Assembly (NCBI GenBank): GCA_900320065.1
Contig: ONQV01000001.1
Coordinates: 1-53,370, forward strand
Source of the DNA: an uncultured Eubacteriales bacterium
GTDB lineage: Bacteria > Bacillota > Clostridia > Christensenellales > Borkfalkiaceae
Direction: 5' to 3'
Length of the DNA: 53,370 nt
Part shown: positions 7,785 through 16,596 of the stretch, piece after piece
How positions within the stretch are numbered: position 1 is the stretch's first letter
Layout of the letters: each line of letters starts with the position of its first letter
Made by a program: the position numbers and the translations under genes
Notes under the pieces: generated by a model
Told to the model about the DNA's origin: nothing
The model's input: only the letters and a program-made list of their open reading frames with translations
Database searches by the model: none

Positions 7785-8498
7785 ATGCAAGAAGGGTTGC
7801 ACGACGGTCATCGTGAAAGGCTTATAAATAAATTCGCGGAATTTCCCGATTCTTTTTCCGACCACGAGTTGTTGGAAATTTTTCTTTATACGGTCGTTCC
7901 GAGAAAGGATACCAACGCGCTCGCACACCGGCTTATCAAGGCTTTCGGAAGCCTTAAAAAAGTGTTTTCGGCAACGGCTGAACAACTTACGGCGGTAGAA
8001 GGCGTTGGCAAAGCGATAGCCGCGCAGATAGTTCTGCACGCTAAAATAATGGACAAAATTTCCGCCCTTTCGTCCGAAAAAGCCAAGGCGTTTTCTTCGC
8101 CCGAGCGGATAAAAAGAGAACTCGTCGCGCTTTTTGACGGCGTGAAAGGCGAAAAGTTTTATTTCTTTTTGCTTTCCGATACGTTCGAGCAAGTTTTACG
8201 CTTGGAGTTTGTCGGTAAAACGGAAGAAGCGGTTTTTGCCGACACGACGGAGATCGCCCGCGCTATGAGCGTAAACAAGGCGAAGTTTGCGCTTATCGCG
8301 CACAATCATCCGAGCGGCAATCCTTTCCCGAGCGAAGCGGACGATATAGCGACGAGCAAATTTTATATCGTTTGCGAAGTTCACGGCGTAAAACTTGCCG
8401 ACCACGTTATTGTCGCGGGGCAAAAAACGTACAGTTATTTCGCCGAAAAACGACTCGACTACATAAAAGAACGGGTCAAATCTGATAAACTAATTTAA
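7785..8498 (+). CDS. radC: RadC/JAB-domain protein
   Basis: RadC-family protein of 237 residues. N-terminal HhH region with GVGKAIAAQI (about 80-89) and C-terminal JAB/MPN metal-binding fold with the JAMM-type motif HNHPSGNPFPSEAD (about 169-182). The family is widely annotated as DNA repair protein RadC, but its biochemical role is not settled. The start MQEGLHDGHRERL matches the family's usual beginning. No Shine-Dalgarno sequence is seen; a promoter lies immediately upstream. gltX begins 23 bases downstream on the same strand with its own AAGGAG, so the two are probably co-transcribed. Confidence 0.92.
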   Translation: MQEGLHDGHRERLINKFAEFPDSFSDHELLEIFLYTVVPRKDTNALAHRLIKAFGSLKKVFSATAEQLTAVEGVGKAIAAQIVLHAKIMDKISALSSEKAKAFSSPERIKRELVALFDGVKGEKFYFFLLSDTFEQVLRLEFVGKTEEAVFADTTEIARAMSVNKAKFALIAHNHPSGNPFPSEADDIATSKFYIVCEVHGVKLADHVIVAGQKTYSYFAEKRLDYIKERVKSDKLI

Positions 8499-8521
8499 CG
8501 GATACGTTTAAGGAGAAAGTT

Positions 8522-9961
8522 ATGGCAAAAGTAAGAACGCGCTTTGCGCCGAGCCCGACGGGCTATCTTCATATAGGGGGCTTGCGTACCGCGCTTTACG
8601 GCTACCTTTTCGCAAAACAGCGCGGCGGGGACTTTATTTTAAGAATAGAAGACACGGACACCAGCCGTTACGTTGACGGTTCGGTGCAGATAATATACGA
8701 CACTATGCGGGATTCCGGAATAATGTACGACGAAGGTCCCGATATCGGCGGCGATTACGGACCGTATATCCAGAGCGAGAGAAAGGCGATTTATACCGAG
8801 TACGCCAAAAAACTCGTTGAAAAGGGCGGCGCGTATTACTGTTTCTGTACGCCCGAGCGCATTGCGTCCTTAAAGGACGAAGAAGGCAACGTCCGTTACG
8901 ACAAGCATTGTCTTAAACTTTCAAAACAAGAGATAGAAGAGCGTATCGCCCGCGGCGAGCCCTACGTTATCCGCCAGAACGTTCCGGAAAGCGGCACGGG
9001 TACTTATCACGACCTTGTTTACGGCGACATTTCCGTCGATTATAAGGATATCGAAGACGGTATTTTGATTAAGAGCGACGGTATGCCGACCTACAACTTT
9101 GCGAACGTTATAGACGACCACCTTATGGGCATAACGCACGTTATCCGCGGCACGGAATATCTTTCGTCCACGCCCAAGTATAATCTTATGTACGACGCGT
9201 TCGGTTGGGAACGCCCCGTATATATCCACCTGCCCCCCATTATGAAGGACGCGCAGCATAAACTTTCCAAAAGAAACGGCGACGCAGGGTACGAAGATTT
9301 CGTAAACAAAGGCTACGTAAAACAAGCGATAGTAAACTATATCGCGCTTTTAGGTTGGAGTCCCAAAACCAACGCCGAAAAAATGAGTTTAGCGGAACTC
9401 GTGGAACACTTCTCGCTTGAAGGAATAAACAAGTCGCCGTCTATATTCGACGAAGCGAAGATGAAATGGCTTTCGGGTGAATATATAAAGGAAATGACGG
9501 ACGAAGAATTTAAAAAACTCGCCCTGCCTTTCTTAAAGAAAAGTCCCGCTTACGGCAAGTTTGACGAAGATAAACTGCTTAATCTCGTTAAAACGCGGGT
9601 GCAGATATTAAGCGAAATCCCCGAAAAGTTGGATTTTCTGACGGACTTTAAAGAGTACGACCTTGACCTTTTCGTAAACGAAAAACAAAAGGCAAGCATA
9701 GAAGTCGCAAAAGAAATTTTGCCGAAAATCAGGGAAAGGTTGTCGGGGCTTACGGAATTTACGAATTCCGTGCTGTTTGAAACTCTCGTCGCGCTATCAA
9801 CAGAATTAGGCGTTAAAAAGCAGGCGCTTTTGTGGATTGCGCGGATTGCGATAACGGGCAAAGGCGCAACGGCGGGCGGAGCGACCGAAATCGCCGAACT
9901 TTTAGGCAAAGAAGAAACTTTGCGCCGAATAGATTTTTCGATAGGATTGTTAAACAAGTAA
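8522..9961 (+). CDS. gltX: Glutamyl-tRNA synthetase
   Basis: Class I aminoacyl-tRNA synthetase that charges tRNA-Glu (and possibly tRNA-Gln in a non-discriminating form). The HIGH-type motif is in RFAPSPTGYLHIGGLRTALY (about 6-25) and the KMSKS-type motif is HKLSKRNGD (about 243-251). The region IRGTEYLSSTPKYNLMYDAFGW is characteristic of GluRS. At 479 residues it is of normal length with a C-terminal anticodon-binding helical domain. AAGGAG is placed about 8 bases before the ATG. It is followed by a very strong terminator, then by the restriction-modification island, so the island inserted after this transcription unit. Confidence 0.97.
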   Translation: MAKVRTRFAPSPTGYLHIGGLRTALYGYLFAKQRGGDFILRIEDTDTSRYVDGSVQIIYDTMRDSGIMYDEGPDIGGDYGPYIQSERKAIYTEYAKKLVEKGGAYYCFCTPERIASLKDEEGNVRYDKHCLKLSKQEIEERIARGEPYVIRQNVPESGTGTYHDLVYGDISVDYKDIEDGILIKSDGMPTYNFANVIDDHLMGITHVIRGTEYLSSTPKYNLMYDAFGWERPVYIHLPPIMKDAQHKLSKRNGDAGYEDFVNKGYVKQAIVNYIALLGWSPKTNAEKMSLAELVEHFSLEGINKSPSIFDEAKMKWLSGEYIKEMTDEEFKKLALPFLKKSPAYGKFDEDKLLNLVKTRVQILSEIPEKLDFLTDFKEYDLDLFVNEKQKASIEVAKEILPKIRERLSGLTEFTNSVLFETLVALSTELGVKKQALLWIARIAITGKGATAGGATEIAELLGKEETLRRIDFSIGLLNK

Positions 9962-9970
9962 AATAGCCAT

Positions 9971-10018
9971 ACAGATAAAGCGGCGGAACGCAATTTTGCG
10001 TTCCGCCGCTTTATCTGT
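9971..10018. terminator. Strong terminator after gltX
   Basis: A 23-bp perfect inverted repeat (9971-9993 with 9996-10018, loop TT) has GC-rich centre and A/T-rich ends, which gives a U-tract on both strands. It separates gltX from the convergent endonuclease gene. Confidence 0.9.
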
Positions 10019-10042
10019 TTAGAAAACAAAACTTACAAAAAC

Positions 10043-11260
10043 TTATTTTAAGTTTTCCCAAATTTTATGTACAACCAATTCAAAATTTTCTTCGTCAAAA
10101 TAACTTTTACAAAAATCGAGTATATTTTTTTTGTGTTGTAAAATTTTACGAATCAACTCTTTTTGTTTATTCTCCGTTGCGCTTCCACGCTTTAATGTGC
10201 TATGGCACACAGGACAAAGTTTAGCCAAATTATCAACATCGTCCAATTCCCGTGTTTGTCCAACGGAAATCATATGATGAATTTCAAAATAATATCTGCC
10301 TGTCTTACGATCCAAATGAGACCTGTCTTTAATATCGTAATCGTCACAACAACAAACGCATTTATCTTCTGTGTTGTATTTGACAAATTCAACTATTGAA
10401 CCATCTCTTTTAAATTTTTCATCGTCATCATTATTGAGACCGAGGAGTTTTTTGAATTTTAAAAGATCTTCTTTTGTTAATTTTTTACCAAGGACGTTGT
10501 TTGCGTAATATGCAATCCTATTTTCAAAGGTTACTTTTGAACTTTTTAACGGATATTCGCAATGGTAGTATGTAACATCGTCAAGCTGTCTTTTATTTGT
10601 ATATTGTAGTGTGTTTTCAAAAACGGCTTTACGATAATTGTTTATTAAACCTATAAAATTAACATACCACTGTATGTTAAACCTAAATTGTGTTTCTCTA
10701 CGAATTCCTGTCATATAATCGCCCTGAAATTCTCTAAAATTATAATTAACAATATATGCGGGCACATTAAGATAGTCAATTAAAAGGCGAACTCTTTTCA
10801 TTTCTTGTACAGAGTTATATACATAATCCATTGTTAAATAATTTCGATTTCTATCAATGCTCGCTCGGAGTTCAGAAAATCCACGAATAAACATTTTTTT
10901 ATCTTCTGTCAAAGAGTTTTCATAAATGAACGGAGAAGAATAAATTTTCGTGTTTAATTTGTTGAAAAAACTATTTTTAGAAAGATTTAAATTGTTTTCT
11001 AAGGCAAACACAACGTCTGCTCTTGGAAATGTTTTTGTTCCTTTAATCCAAAAAGAGTAAGGGCTACAAATTTTATTAAATTGTTCTATGCAATCAATTT
11101 TAGATTGAATACATAGAACTTTATTGTTGTAAATCAGGCCGTTTTTATAGGCGGAATATGTATAAATAAATTTTTCATTACTTGTAAATTCAAATCTGCC
11201 AAAAAATGCGCCCAATAAAAAAGTAGGCACTTCGTTGTCTAAAAATTCACTTACTTTCAT
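10043..11260 (-). CDS. HNH endonuclease, likely type II restriction enzyme
   Basis: A 405-residue protein with a C-terminal HNH nuclease domain: a cysteine cluster C301-x-C303-C304, the catalytic FEIHHMISVG (His 328/329), then NLAKLCPVCHSTL with C349/C352, a zinc-ribbon-stabilised beta-beta-alpha-metal fold. The N-terminal ~290 residues are not recognised and probably read DNA. The start is at 11260, where AAGGAT precedes the ATG; the longer upstream reading has no ribosome site. It is divergent from a double DNA methyltransferase, the usual arrangement of a type II restriction system. The gene is much richer in A and T than its flanks, a sign of transfer. It could be modification-dependent instead of a classic partner. 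Confidence 0.75.
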   Translation of the reverse strand: MKVSEFLDNEVPTFLLGAFFGRFEFTSNEKFIYTYSAYKNGLIYNNKVLCIQSKIDCIEQFNKICSPYSFWIKGTKTFPRADVVFALENNLNLSKNSFFNKLNTKIYSSPFIYENSLTEDKKMFIRGFSELRASIDRNRNYLTMDYVYNSVQEMKRVRLLIDYLNVPAYIVNYNFREFQGDYMTGIRRETQFRFNIQWYVNFIGLINNYRKAVFENTLQYTNKRQLDDVTYYHCEYPLKSSKVTFENRIAYYANNVLGKKLTKEDLLKFKKLLGLNNDDDEKFKRDGSIVEFVKYNTEDKCVCCCDDYDIKDRSHLDRKTGRYYFEIHHMISVGQTRELDDVDNLAKLCPVCHSTLKRGSATENKQKELIRKILQHKKNILDFCKSYFDEENFELVVHKIWENLK

Positions 11261-11382
11261 TATTTTTATCCTTAGGATTTTTATGCAAATATTATATAAT
11301 AAATACTTGCAATTTTCAATGGATAGTGATAATATATTTTTGTGAGGGAAAAACAAAGCGTCCCTCAATAGGATTATTTGTT

Positions 11383-13164
11383 ATGATGTTTAGAATTCTT
11401 GATTTGTTTTGCGGCGCAGGTGGGTTTTCTGACGGTTTAGAACAGGCAAAAAACTTTTCAACAGAAGTCGCATTAGATATTGATAAAAATGCAGCGAACA
11501 CATTTAAATATAACTTTCCAAAATCAGAAGTTGTTTGCGGAGATATTCTTAACCACGATATTCAAGAGAAAATAGTATCGTTATGCAAAGAACATAATGT
11601 CAATATGATTATAGGAGGACCGCCTTGTCAAGGGTTTAGTTTAAAGGGCAAAAATTTAGGACTAAATGATCCGCGTAATTTTTTATTTAAAGAATATCTT
11701 AATCTGGTAAAGACTATCAATCCAGAAATCTTTATCATAGAAAATGTAAAAAACATATTAAATTCGGGCAATCATTATTTCCGTGATGAAATATTAAAAG
11801 AAATTAAAGATTTAGGATATATTGTAAATTACGGAGTGTTGAACGCCAAGAATTATGGAGTGCCACAAAACCGAGAACGGGCGTTTTTTATTGCTTCAAA
11901 AACGAAAAAAATAAATTTTCCAACACCAAGTAATAAAATTATAACGGTAAAAGACGCAATATCTGACCTTGCTTATTTAGAAAGTGGTGAAGGAGAAATC
12001 GAAACAAAGTATAAAAATAAACCGCAAAGTGAGTATCAAAAATTATTACGCGGTGTTTTTTTGCAATATCATAAAGCATCTTCTCATTCGCAACTTGCAA
12101 TAGAAAAATTGAAGATGATACCGCCTGAAAAGGGGAAGGAATATTTGCCGGCAAATTTGCACGGCAAACAAAAATTTTCTACAACATGGTCAAGACTTAT
12201 ATGGGACGAGATCAGTCCTACGATAGATACACGGTTTGACACTCCGTCAAACGGCAAAAATTCTCACCCCGTTTTAAATCGAGCAATTACCCCGAGAGAG
12301 GCGGCAAGAATACAAAGTTTTTCCGATAATTTTATTTTTCTTGGTTCAAAAGTTGCCGTGTGCAAACAAATAGGCAACGCGGTGCCTCCGCTTTTAGCAA
12401 AGGCTATCGGGGAAAAAATAATTGAAGAACTACAAAGCGATGTAATAAAAAGTGAAAACTATGCGTTATATTTAGGGAACGCATATACAGTAATAGACGA
12501 GTTTTTACAACAAAATATTAAAGTGGATCATATAATTACAGACCCCCCTTATAATATTTCCCAAGAAAGCAATTTTGGGACGTTAAGAAATCCAAGAGTT
12601 GGCACGTTTTTTGGCGACTGGGATAATAATTTTGATTTATTATCTTGGATACCCAAATACGAGAAAATCTTAAAACATAATGGCTCTATGATTGTCTTTT
12701 GCTCATATAGATTTATAAGTTTTATAATAGACACAATGGAAAAATCGGGATTATGCGTTAAGGATATTATAGTATGGAGAAAAACCAACCCTATGCCGCG
12801 CAACACAGATAGACGATATGTGCAGGATATGGAATTTGCTATTTGGGGAGTAAAAAAAGATGCTAAATGGGTTTTTAATAAGGACAAGAACAGACCATAT
12901 ATGAGAAGTTTAATCGAAACAGGAACAGTGTCTGGTGCAGAAAGGACAAGTCATCCAACGCAAAAAAGTCTTAAACTTATGAAAGAAATAATAAAAACAC
13001 ACACTAACGAGAAAGAAACAATTCTTGATCCGTTTATGGGAAGTGGGACTACAGGGGTAGCCTGTTTAGAGCTTAATAGGAAGTTTATAGGAATTGAACT
13101 TAATAAGCAATATTTTAATATAACGATTGAACGGATAAAAGAACAACAAACCTTATTTGTTTAA
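11383..13164 (+). CDS. Fused DNA methyltransferase: C5-cytosine domain + N6-adenine/N4-cytosine domain
   Basis: One 593-residue chain holds two complete DNA methyltransferases. Residues 1-345 are a C5-cytosine enzyme: LDLFCGAGGFSDG (motif I), GGPPCQGFS with catalytic C82 (IV), ENV 120-122 (VI), QNRER 162-166 (VIII), target-recognition region about 185-285, and KQIGNAVPPLLAKAI 328-342 (X). Residues about 358-593 are an amino-methyltransferase of beta-type motif order: DPPYN 387-391 first, then HPTQKS, then DPFMGSGTTG. DPPY favours N6-adenine. Start is ATG ATG at 11383 after AGGATT; a longer frame begins upstream without a ribosome site. Divergent from the HNH nuclease. A fusion of cytosine-C5 and amino-type enzymes is uncommon. 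Confidence 0.9.
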   Translation: MMFRILDLFCGAGGFSDGLEQAKNFSTEVALDIDKNAANTFKYNFPKSEVVCGDILNHDIQEKIVSLCKEHNVNMIIGGPPCQGFSLKGKNLGLNDPRNFLFKEYLNLVKTINPEIFIIENVKNILNSGNHYFRDEILKEIKDLGYIVNYGVLNAKNYGVPQNRERAFFIASKTKKINFPTPSNKIITVKDAISDLAYLESGEGEIETKYKNKPQSEYQKLLRGVFLQYHKASSHSQLAIEKLKMIPPEKGKEYLPANLHGKQKFSTTWSRLIWDEISPTIDTRFDTPSNGKNSHPVLNRAITPREAARIQSFSDNFIFLGSKVAVCKQIGNAVPPLLAKAIGEKIIEELQSDVIKSENYALYLGNAYTVIDEFLQQNIKVDHIITDPPYNISQESNFGTLRNPRVGTFFGDWDNNFDLLSWIPKYEKILKHNGSMIVFCSYRFISFIIDTMEKSGLCVKDIIVWRKTNPMPRNTDRRYVQDMEFAIWGVKKDAKWVFNKDKNRPYMRSLIETGTVSGAERTSHPTQKSLKLMKEIIKTHTNEKETILDPFMGSGTTGVACLELNRKFIGIELNKQYFNITIERIKEQQTLFV

Positions 13165-13205
13165 TAATATGTTTTGTCTCCGAAAGTTAATAACTTATTT
13201 TATTC

Positions 13206-15062
13206 CTATGATTTCAGATACACCATTAACACGGCAATGTCCGCGGGCGAAACGCCCGAAATTCTGCCCGCTTGTCCTAAATTTTTAGGGCGTATTTTAT
13301 CGAGTTTTTGCCGCGCTTCCAAACGCAGACCTTCCATTTTAAGATAGTCTATGTCGTCGGGCAAAAGTTTTTCTTCCAACTTTTTGGCTTTTTCTATCTG
13401 TTCCCGTTCCTTTAAGATATACCCCGAATACTTTGCGTCTGTTTCCACGGTTTCCGTTATCTGCGGCGAAATTCCGTCAAGGATATTAAGTTCTTCCGCG
13501 ATTTTTTTAAGCGGTATTCCCCGCCGCACCAAGTCCGCGGGGGTTACCGCCGCTTGCGGCGCGGGAAAACCGTATTCCCCGAGCAGTTTTTCGCACGCTT
13601 TCGGCTTAAACGGCTTGTTTATTTCCGCCGTTGCTTTTTCATATTCCGCTTTCCGTTTTTCAAAAACCGATTTGCGTTTTTCGCTTATTAGCCCCGTTCG
13701 CATAGCCTTTTCGGTAAGCCTTAAATCGGTATTGTCCTGTCTTAAAACTATTCTGTATTCCGCGCGGGAAGTCATCATACGGTATGGTTCGTTCGTGCCT
13801 TTGGTCGTTAAGTCGTCGATTAAAACGCCGATATACCCGTCGTCCCGCGTGAGAGTAAACGGTTCTTCCCCGCGAAGGGAAAGCGACGCGTTTATCCCCG
13901 CGATAAGTCCTTGCGCGGCGGCTTCTTCGTAGCCGCTCGTGCCGTTAATCTGTCCCGCGGAATATAAGCCTTTTATCCGTTTATATTCCAGCGTCGGATA
14001 CAGGTCGAGCGAGTCGATACAGTCGTATTCTATGGCGTAAGCGTAGCGCATAATTTCACAATGCTCTAAGCCTTTGACGGTGCGGTACATTGCCTTTTGA
14101 ACGTCGTGCGGGAGCGAAGTCGAAAGCCCCTGCACGTAAATTTCGTTGGTGTCCGCACCTTCGGGTTCTAAAAAGAGTTGGTGGCGGTCCTTATCGGCAA
14201 ACCTTACGACCTTATCTTCTATCGAAGGGCAGTACCGCGGGCCCGTGCCCTTTATCCGCCCCGAATACAGCGGGGAACGGTGTAAATTCGCGCGGATTAT
14301 TTCGTGCGTTTTTTCGGTGGTGTAAGTAAGATAGCAAGGCGTTTGTTTTTCGGGCAATCTTTCCGTAAGGTAGGAAAAGGGATATATATCCGTTTCGCCG
14401 TTCTGGATTTCGAGTCCCGAAAAATCTATCGTGCGCTTATCCACTCTTGCGGGCGTGCCGGTCTTGAACCGCCTTACCGAAAAGCCCAAATCAATAAGGT
14501 TTGCGGTAAGCGAATTTGCGGGCGAAAAGCCGTTCGGACCGGACGGGCGCTGCCACTCCCCCGCGATAACGCTTCCGTTTAAGTAAACCCCCGTAGCGAG
14601 TACGGCGGCGCGGCAATTTATCACGCCCCCGAACGCCGTTTTAACGCCCGTTACCTTGCCGTTTTCGGTCAGAATTTCCACCGCTTCGCCCTGTAAGATT
14701 TTAAGGTTCGGCGTTTCTTCGAGCGTTTTTTTCATAAGACGGTGGTAAAGGTTTTTATCTTCCTGTCCGCGAAGGCTTTGCACCGCCGCACCCTTGCCGC
14801 GGTTCAACATACGGATCTGCAACAGCGCTTTGTCGGCGTTTATACCCATTTCGCCGCCCAGCGCGTCGATTTCCCGAACTATCTGACCTTTCGCCGTGCC
14901 GCCTATCGACGGATTGCACGCCATAAAGGCTATGCTGTCCAGATTTAAGGTCAGCATAACCGTCTTTAAGCCCGTTCGGGAAAGGGCAAGGGCGGCTTCT
15001 ACGCCCGCGTGTCCCGCACCTACGACTACCGCGTCGCAGTTTTCTTCTATAAATTCCGTCAT
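13206..15062 (-). CDS. mnmG: tRNA uridine 5-carboxymethylaminomethyl modification enzyme MnmG (GidA)
   Basis: FAD-dependent enzyme that, with MnmE, modifies U34 of tRNAs. The Rossmann FAD motif VVVGAGHAGVEAALA (about 12-26), the family signature CNPSIGGTAKGQIVREIDALGG (about 49-70) and the second signature GLYSAGQINGTSGYEEAAAQG (about 367-387) are all present. The length of 618 residues is normal. The gene lies downstream of dnaA on the same strand with a hairpin between. MnmG next to dnaA and the ParAB genes is a typical origin-proximal arrangement in Firmicutes; mnmE is not in the window. Confidence 0.97.
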   Translation of the reverse strand: MTEFIEENCDAVVVGAGHAGVEAALALSRTGLKTVMLTLNLDSIAFMACNPSIGGTAKGQIVREIDALGGEMGINADKALLQIRMLNRGKGAAVQSLRGQEDKNLYHRLMKKTLEETPNLKILQGEAVEILTENGKVTGVKTAFGGVINCRAAVLATGVYLNGSVIAGEWQRPSGPNGFSPANSLTANLIDLGFSVRRFKTGTPARVDKRTIDFSGLEIQNGETDIYPFSYLTERLPEKQTPCYLTYTTEKTHEIIRANLHRSPLYSGRIKGTGPRYCPSIEDKVVRFADKDRHQLFLEPEGADTNEIYVQGLSTSLPHDVQKAMYRTVKGLEHCEIMRYAYAIEYDCIDSLDLYPTLEYKRIKGLYSAGQINGTSGYEEAAAQGLIAGINASLSLRGEEPFTLTRDDGYIGVLIDDLTTKGTNEPYRMMTSRAEYRIVLRQDNTDLRLTEKAMRTGLISEKRKSVFEKRKAEYEKATAEINKPFKPKACEKLLGEYGFPAPQAAVTPADLVRRGIPLKKIAEELNILDGISPQITETVETDAKYSGYILKEREQIEKAKKLEEKLLPDDIDYLKMEGLRLEARQKLDKIRPKNLGQAGRISGVSPADIAVLMVYLKS

Positions 15063-15089
15063 AGTTGTTTTATAAGCCTTTTCGCTTTT

Positions 15090-15115
15090 ACGCGGGGCGA
15101 ATTTTCGCCCCGCGT
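15090..15115. terminator. Hairpin between dnaA and mnmG
   Basis: An 11-bp GC-rich inverted repeat (15090-15100 with 15105-15115) lies just after the dnaA stop. There is no good T-run on the minus strand, so it may be a weak terminator or a processing hairpin that lets some transcripts continue into mnmG. Confidence 0.5.
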
Positions 15116-15125
15116 AACCTAATCC

Positions 15126-16469
15126 TTATTGTTTTAACAGTTTTTTCTTTATGTCGTTTATCTCGGTATAAAGTTTGGTGTCCGATTTCATTTGTTCGGC
15201 TATCTTATCCCGCGAATACACGACCGTCGAATGATCTCTGCCGCCTAAAAGTTGCCCTACCGTGATAAGCGGCAGGTTCATCATATCCGTTATAAGGTAC
15301 ATACAGATCTGTCGCGGTTCGACGAATTCCTTGTTCTTCTTCTTGCCGACCACGTCCGCTTTTACTACCTTGTAGAAGTCGCACACGCAGTCTATAATGT
15401 CTTCCGCCTGTAACTCTTCCTGTTTTTCGCCCGCCGACTCTTTTAACGCTTCGTTCACAAGGTCAATGGTTATCGGGCGTTCGTGAAGTTTACTCGCAAA
15501 CACGACTTTGGTGAGTTTGCCTATCAGCGTCCGCACGTCGTCGCCTTCCATTTCCGCGATATAGGTTAGAACCTTTATATCGACAAGGCACTTCTGTTCT
15601 TCGCTTTTTTTGCGAAGTATCGCGATACGGGTCTCCAAATCCGGCGGCTGAACGTCGGCAAACAGTCCCCCTTCGAAGCGCGTGCGCAAGCGGTCTTCTA
15701 AAACTTCTATTTCCTTGGGCGGGCGGTCGCTGGTTAAAACGACCTGCTTGTTCTGCATAATGAGTTCGTTAAAGGTATGGAAGAACTCCGTCTGCACCCC
15801 TTGTTTTTTGGCGAGGAATTGCACGTCGTCGATAAGCAAGACGTCGACGCCCCTGTATTTGTTTCTGAAATCCGCGGGAGACGCCTTGCCTTTGCCAAGG
15901 CTGTCGATCATCTGGTTGGTAAACTGTTCGCAAGTGGCGTAAAGCACGTTTAACGACGGCTTTTTGAGTTTTATATAGTTAGCGATCGCCATTAAAATAT
16001 GCGTTTTTCCGAGTCCCGTGCCGCCGTAGATAAATAACGGGTTGTACGCTTCGAGCGGGTTTTCGGCATTTTCCGCAACCGCTTTCGCCGCCGCGAAAAT
16101 AAACTCGTTGGAAGGTCCTACCACAAAGGAATCGAAGGTAAATCTGGGGTTTACGGGCGCGCCTTGGGTTTCCGCCTGCGCCGCCGCTTCGTTACCGAAT
16201 TTATTAAGATAGTCTTCCCTGTCGTTTGCTACGACGACGGAGAAGTCCGAAATATCGGCGTTGCTTTTTTTAAGGGCTTCGCAGATCTTTTCACGCATTT
16301 TTGCGGAAACGGTGTCCGCAAACAACTTGCTTTGCGTGCAGAGAATAATTTTGCCCCCCACGACGTCCACGGGCGTAAGTTGTGAAATGTAAGTGTCGTA
16401 AGAAATGGAACTGACCGTTTTTTCAAGTTCGGGCAGAGTCGTTTTCCACAAAATCTCATAACTTTCCAT
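15126..16469 (-). CDS. dnaA: Chromosomal replication initiator DnaA
   Basis: AAA+ initiator that binds DnaA boxes and opens oriC. Domain I is the N-terminal ~80 residues; a short linker follows; domain III has Walker A GGTGLGKTH (about 149-157), Walker B VLLIDDVQF (about 213) and the arginine-rich DRLRTRFEGGLFADVQPPD; domain IV ends with the DnaA signature around GGRDHSTVVYSRDKI. The length of 447 is typical. AAAGGA precedes the ATG. Upstream it is divergent from recF instead of being followed by dnaN, which is unusual for Firmicutes. Confidence 0.97.
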   Translation of the reverse strand: MESYEILWKTTLPELEKTVSSISYDTYISQLTPVDVVGGKIILCTQSKLFADTVSAKMREKICEALKKSNADISDFSVVVANDREDYLNKFGNEAAAQAETQGAPVNPRFTFDSFVVGPSNEFIFAAAKAVAENAENPLEAYNPLFIYGGTGLGKTHILMAIANYIKLKKPSLNVLYATCEQFTNQMIDSLGKGKASPADFRNKYRGVDVLLIDDVQFLAKKQGVQTEFFHTFNELIMQNKQVVLTSDRPPKEIEVLEDRLRTRFEGGLFADVQPPDLETRIAILRKKSEEQKCLVDIKVLTYIAEMEGDDVRTLIGKLTKVVFASKLHERPITIDLVNEALKESAGEKQEELQAEDIIDCVCDFYKVVKADVVGKKKNKEFVEPRQICMYLITDMMNLPLITVGQLLGGRDHSTVVYSRDKIAEQMKSDTKLYTEINDIKKKLLKQ

Positions 16470-16517
16470 AAGCGGTAATCCTTTGGTTGTTTTTTCGTTT
16501 GCAATTAGGTAAATTTT

Positions 16518-16523
16518 ATTATA
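16518..16523 (-). promoter_or_regulatory. Probable -10 element of dnaA
   Basis: The minus-strand sequence TATAAT lies about 48 bases before the dnaA ATG inside a very AT-rich gap. No convincing -35 hexamer is seen 17 bases upstream. The short gap to recF (16470-16596) also contains T-tracts but no clear cluster of DnaA boxes; one 8-of-9 match (TTTTCCACA, 16442-16450) lies in the start of dnaA. Confidence 0.35.
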
Positions 16524-16596
16524 TAATAATTTCGGAAGAAAATAAAGCCATTTAAGACAGTTTATTTAAATTTTTTATTTAATTTTTGCGAAGAAG

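Noticed and set aside
16470..16596. oriC in the dnaA-recF gap
   Set aside because: The gap is short and has no DnaA-box cluster; only one 8-of-9 box was found, inside dnaA.
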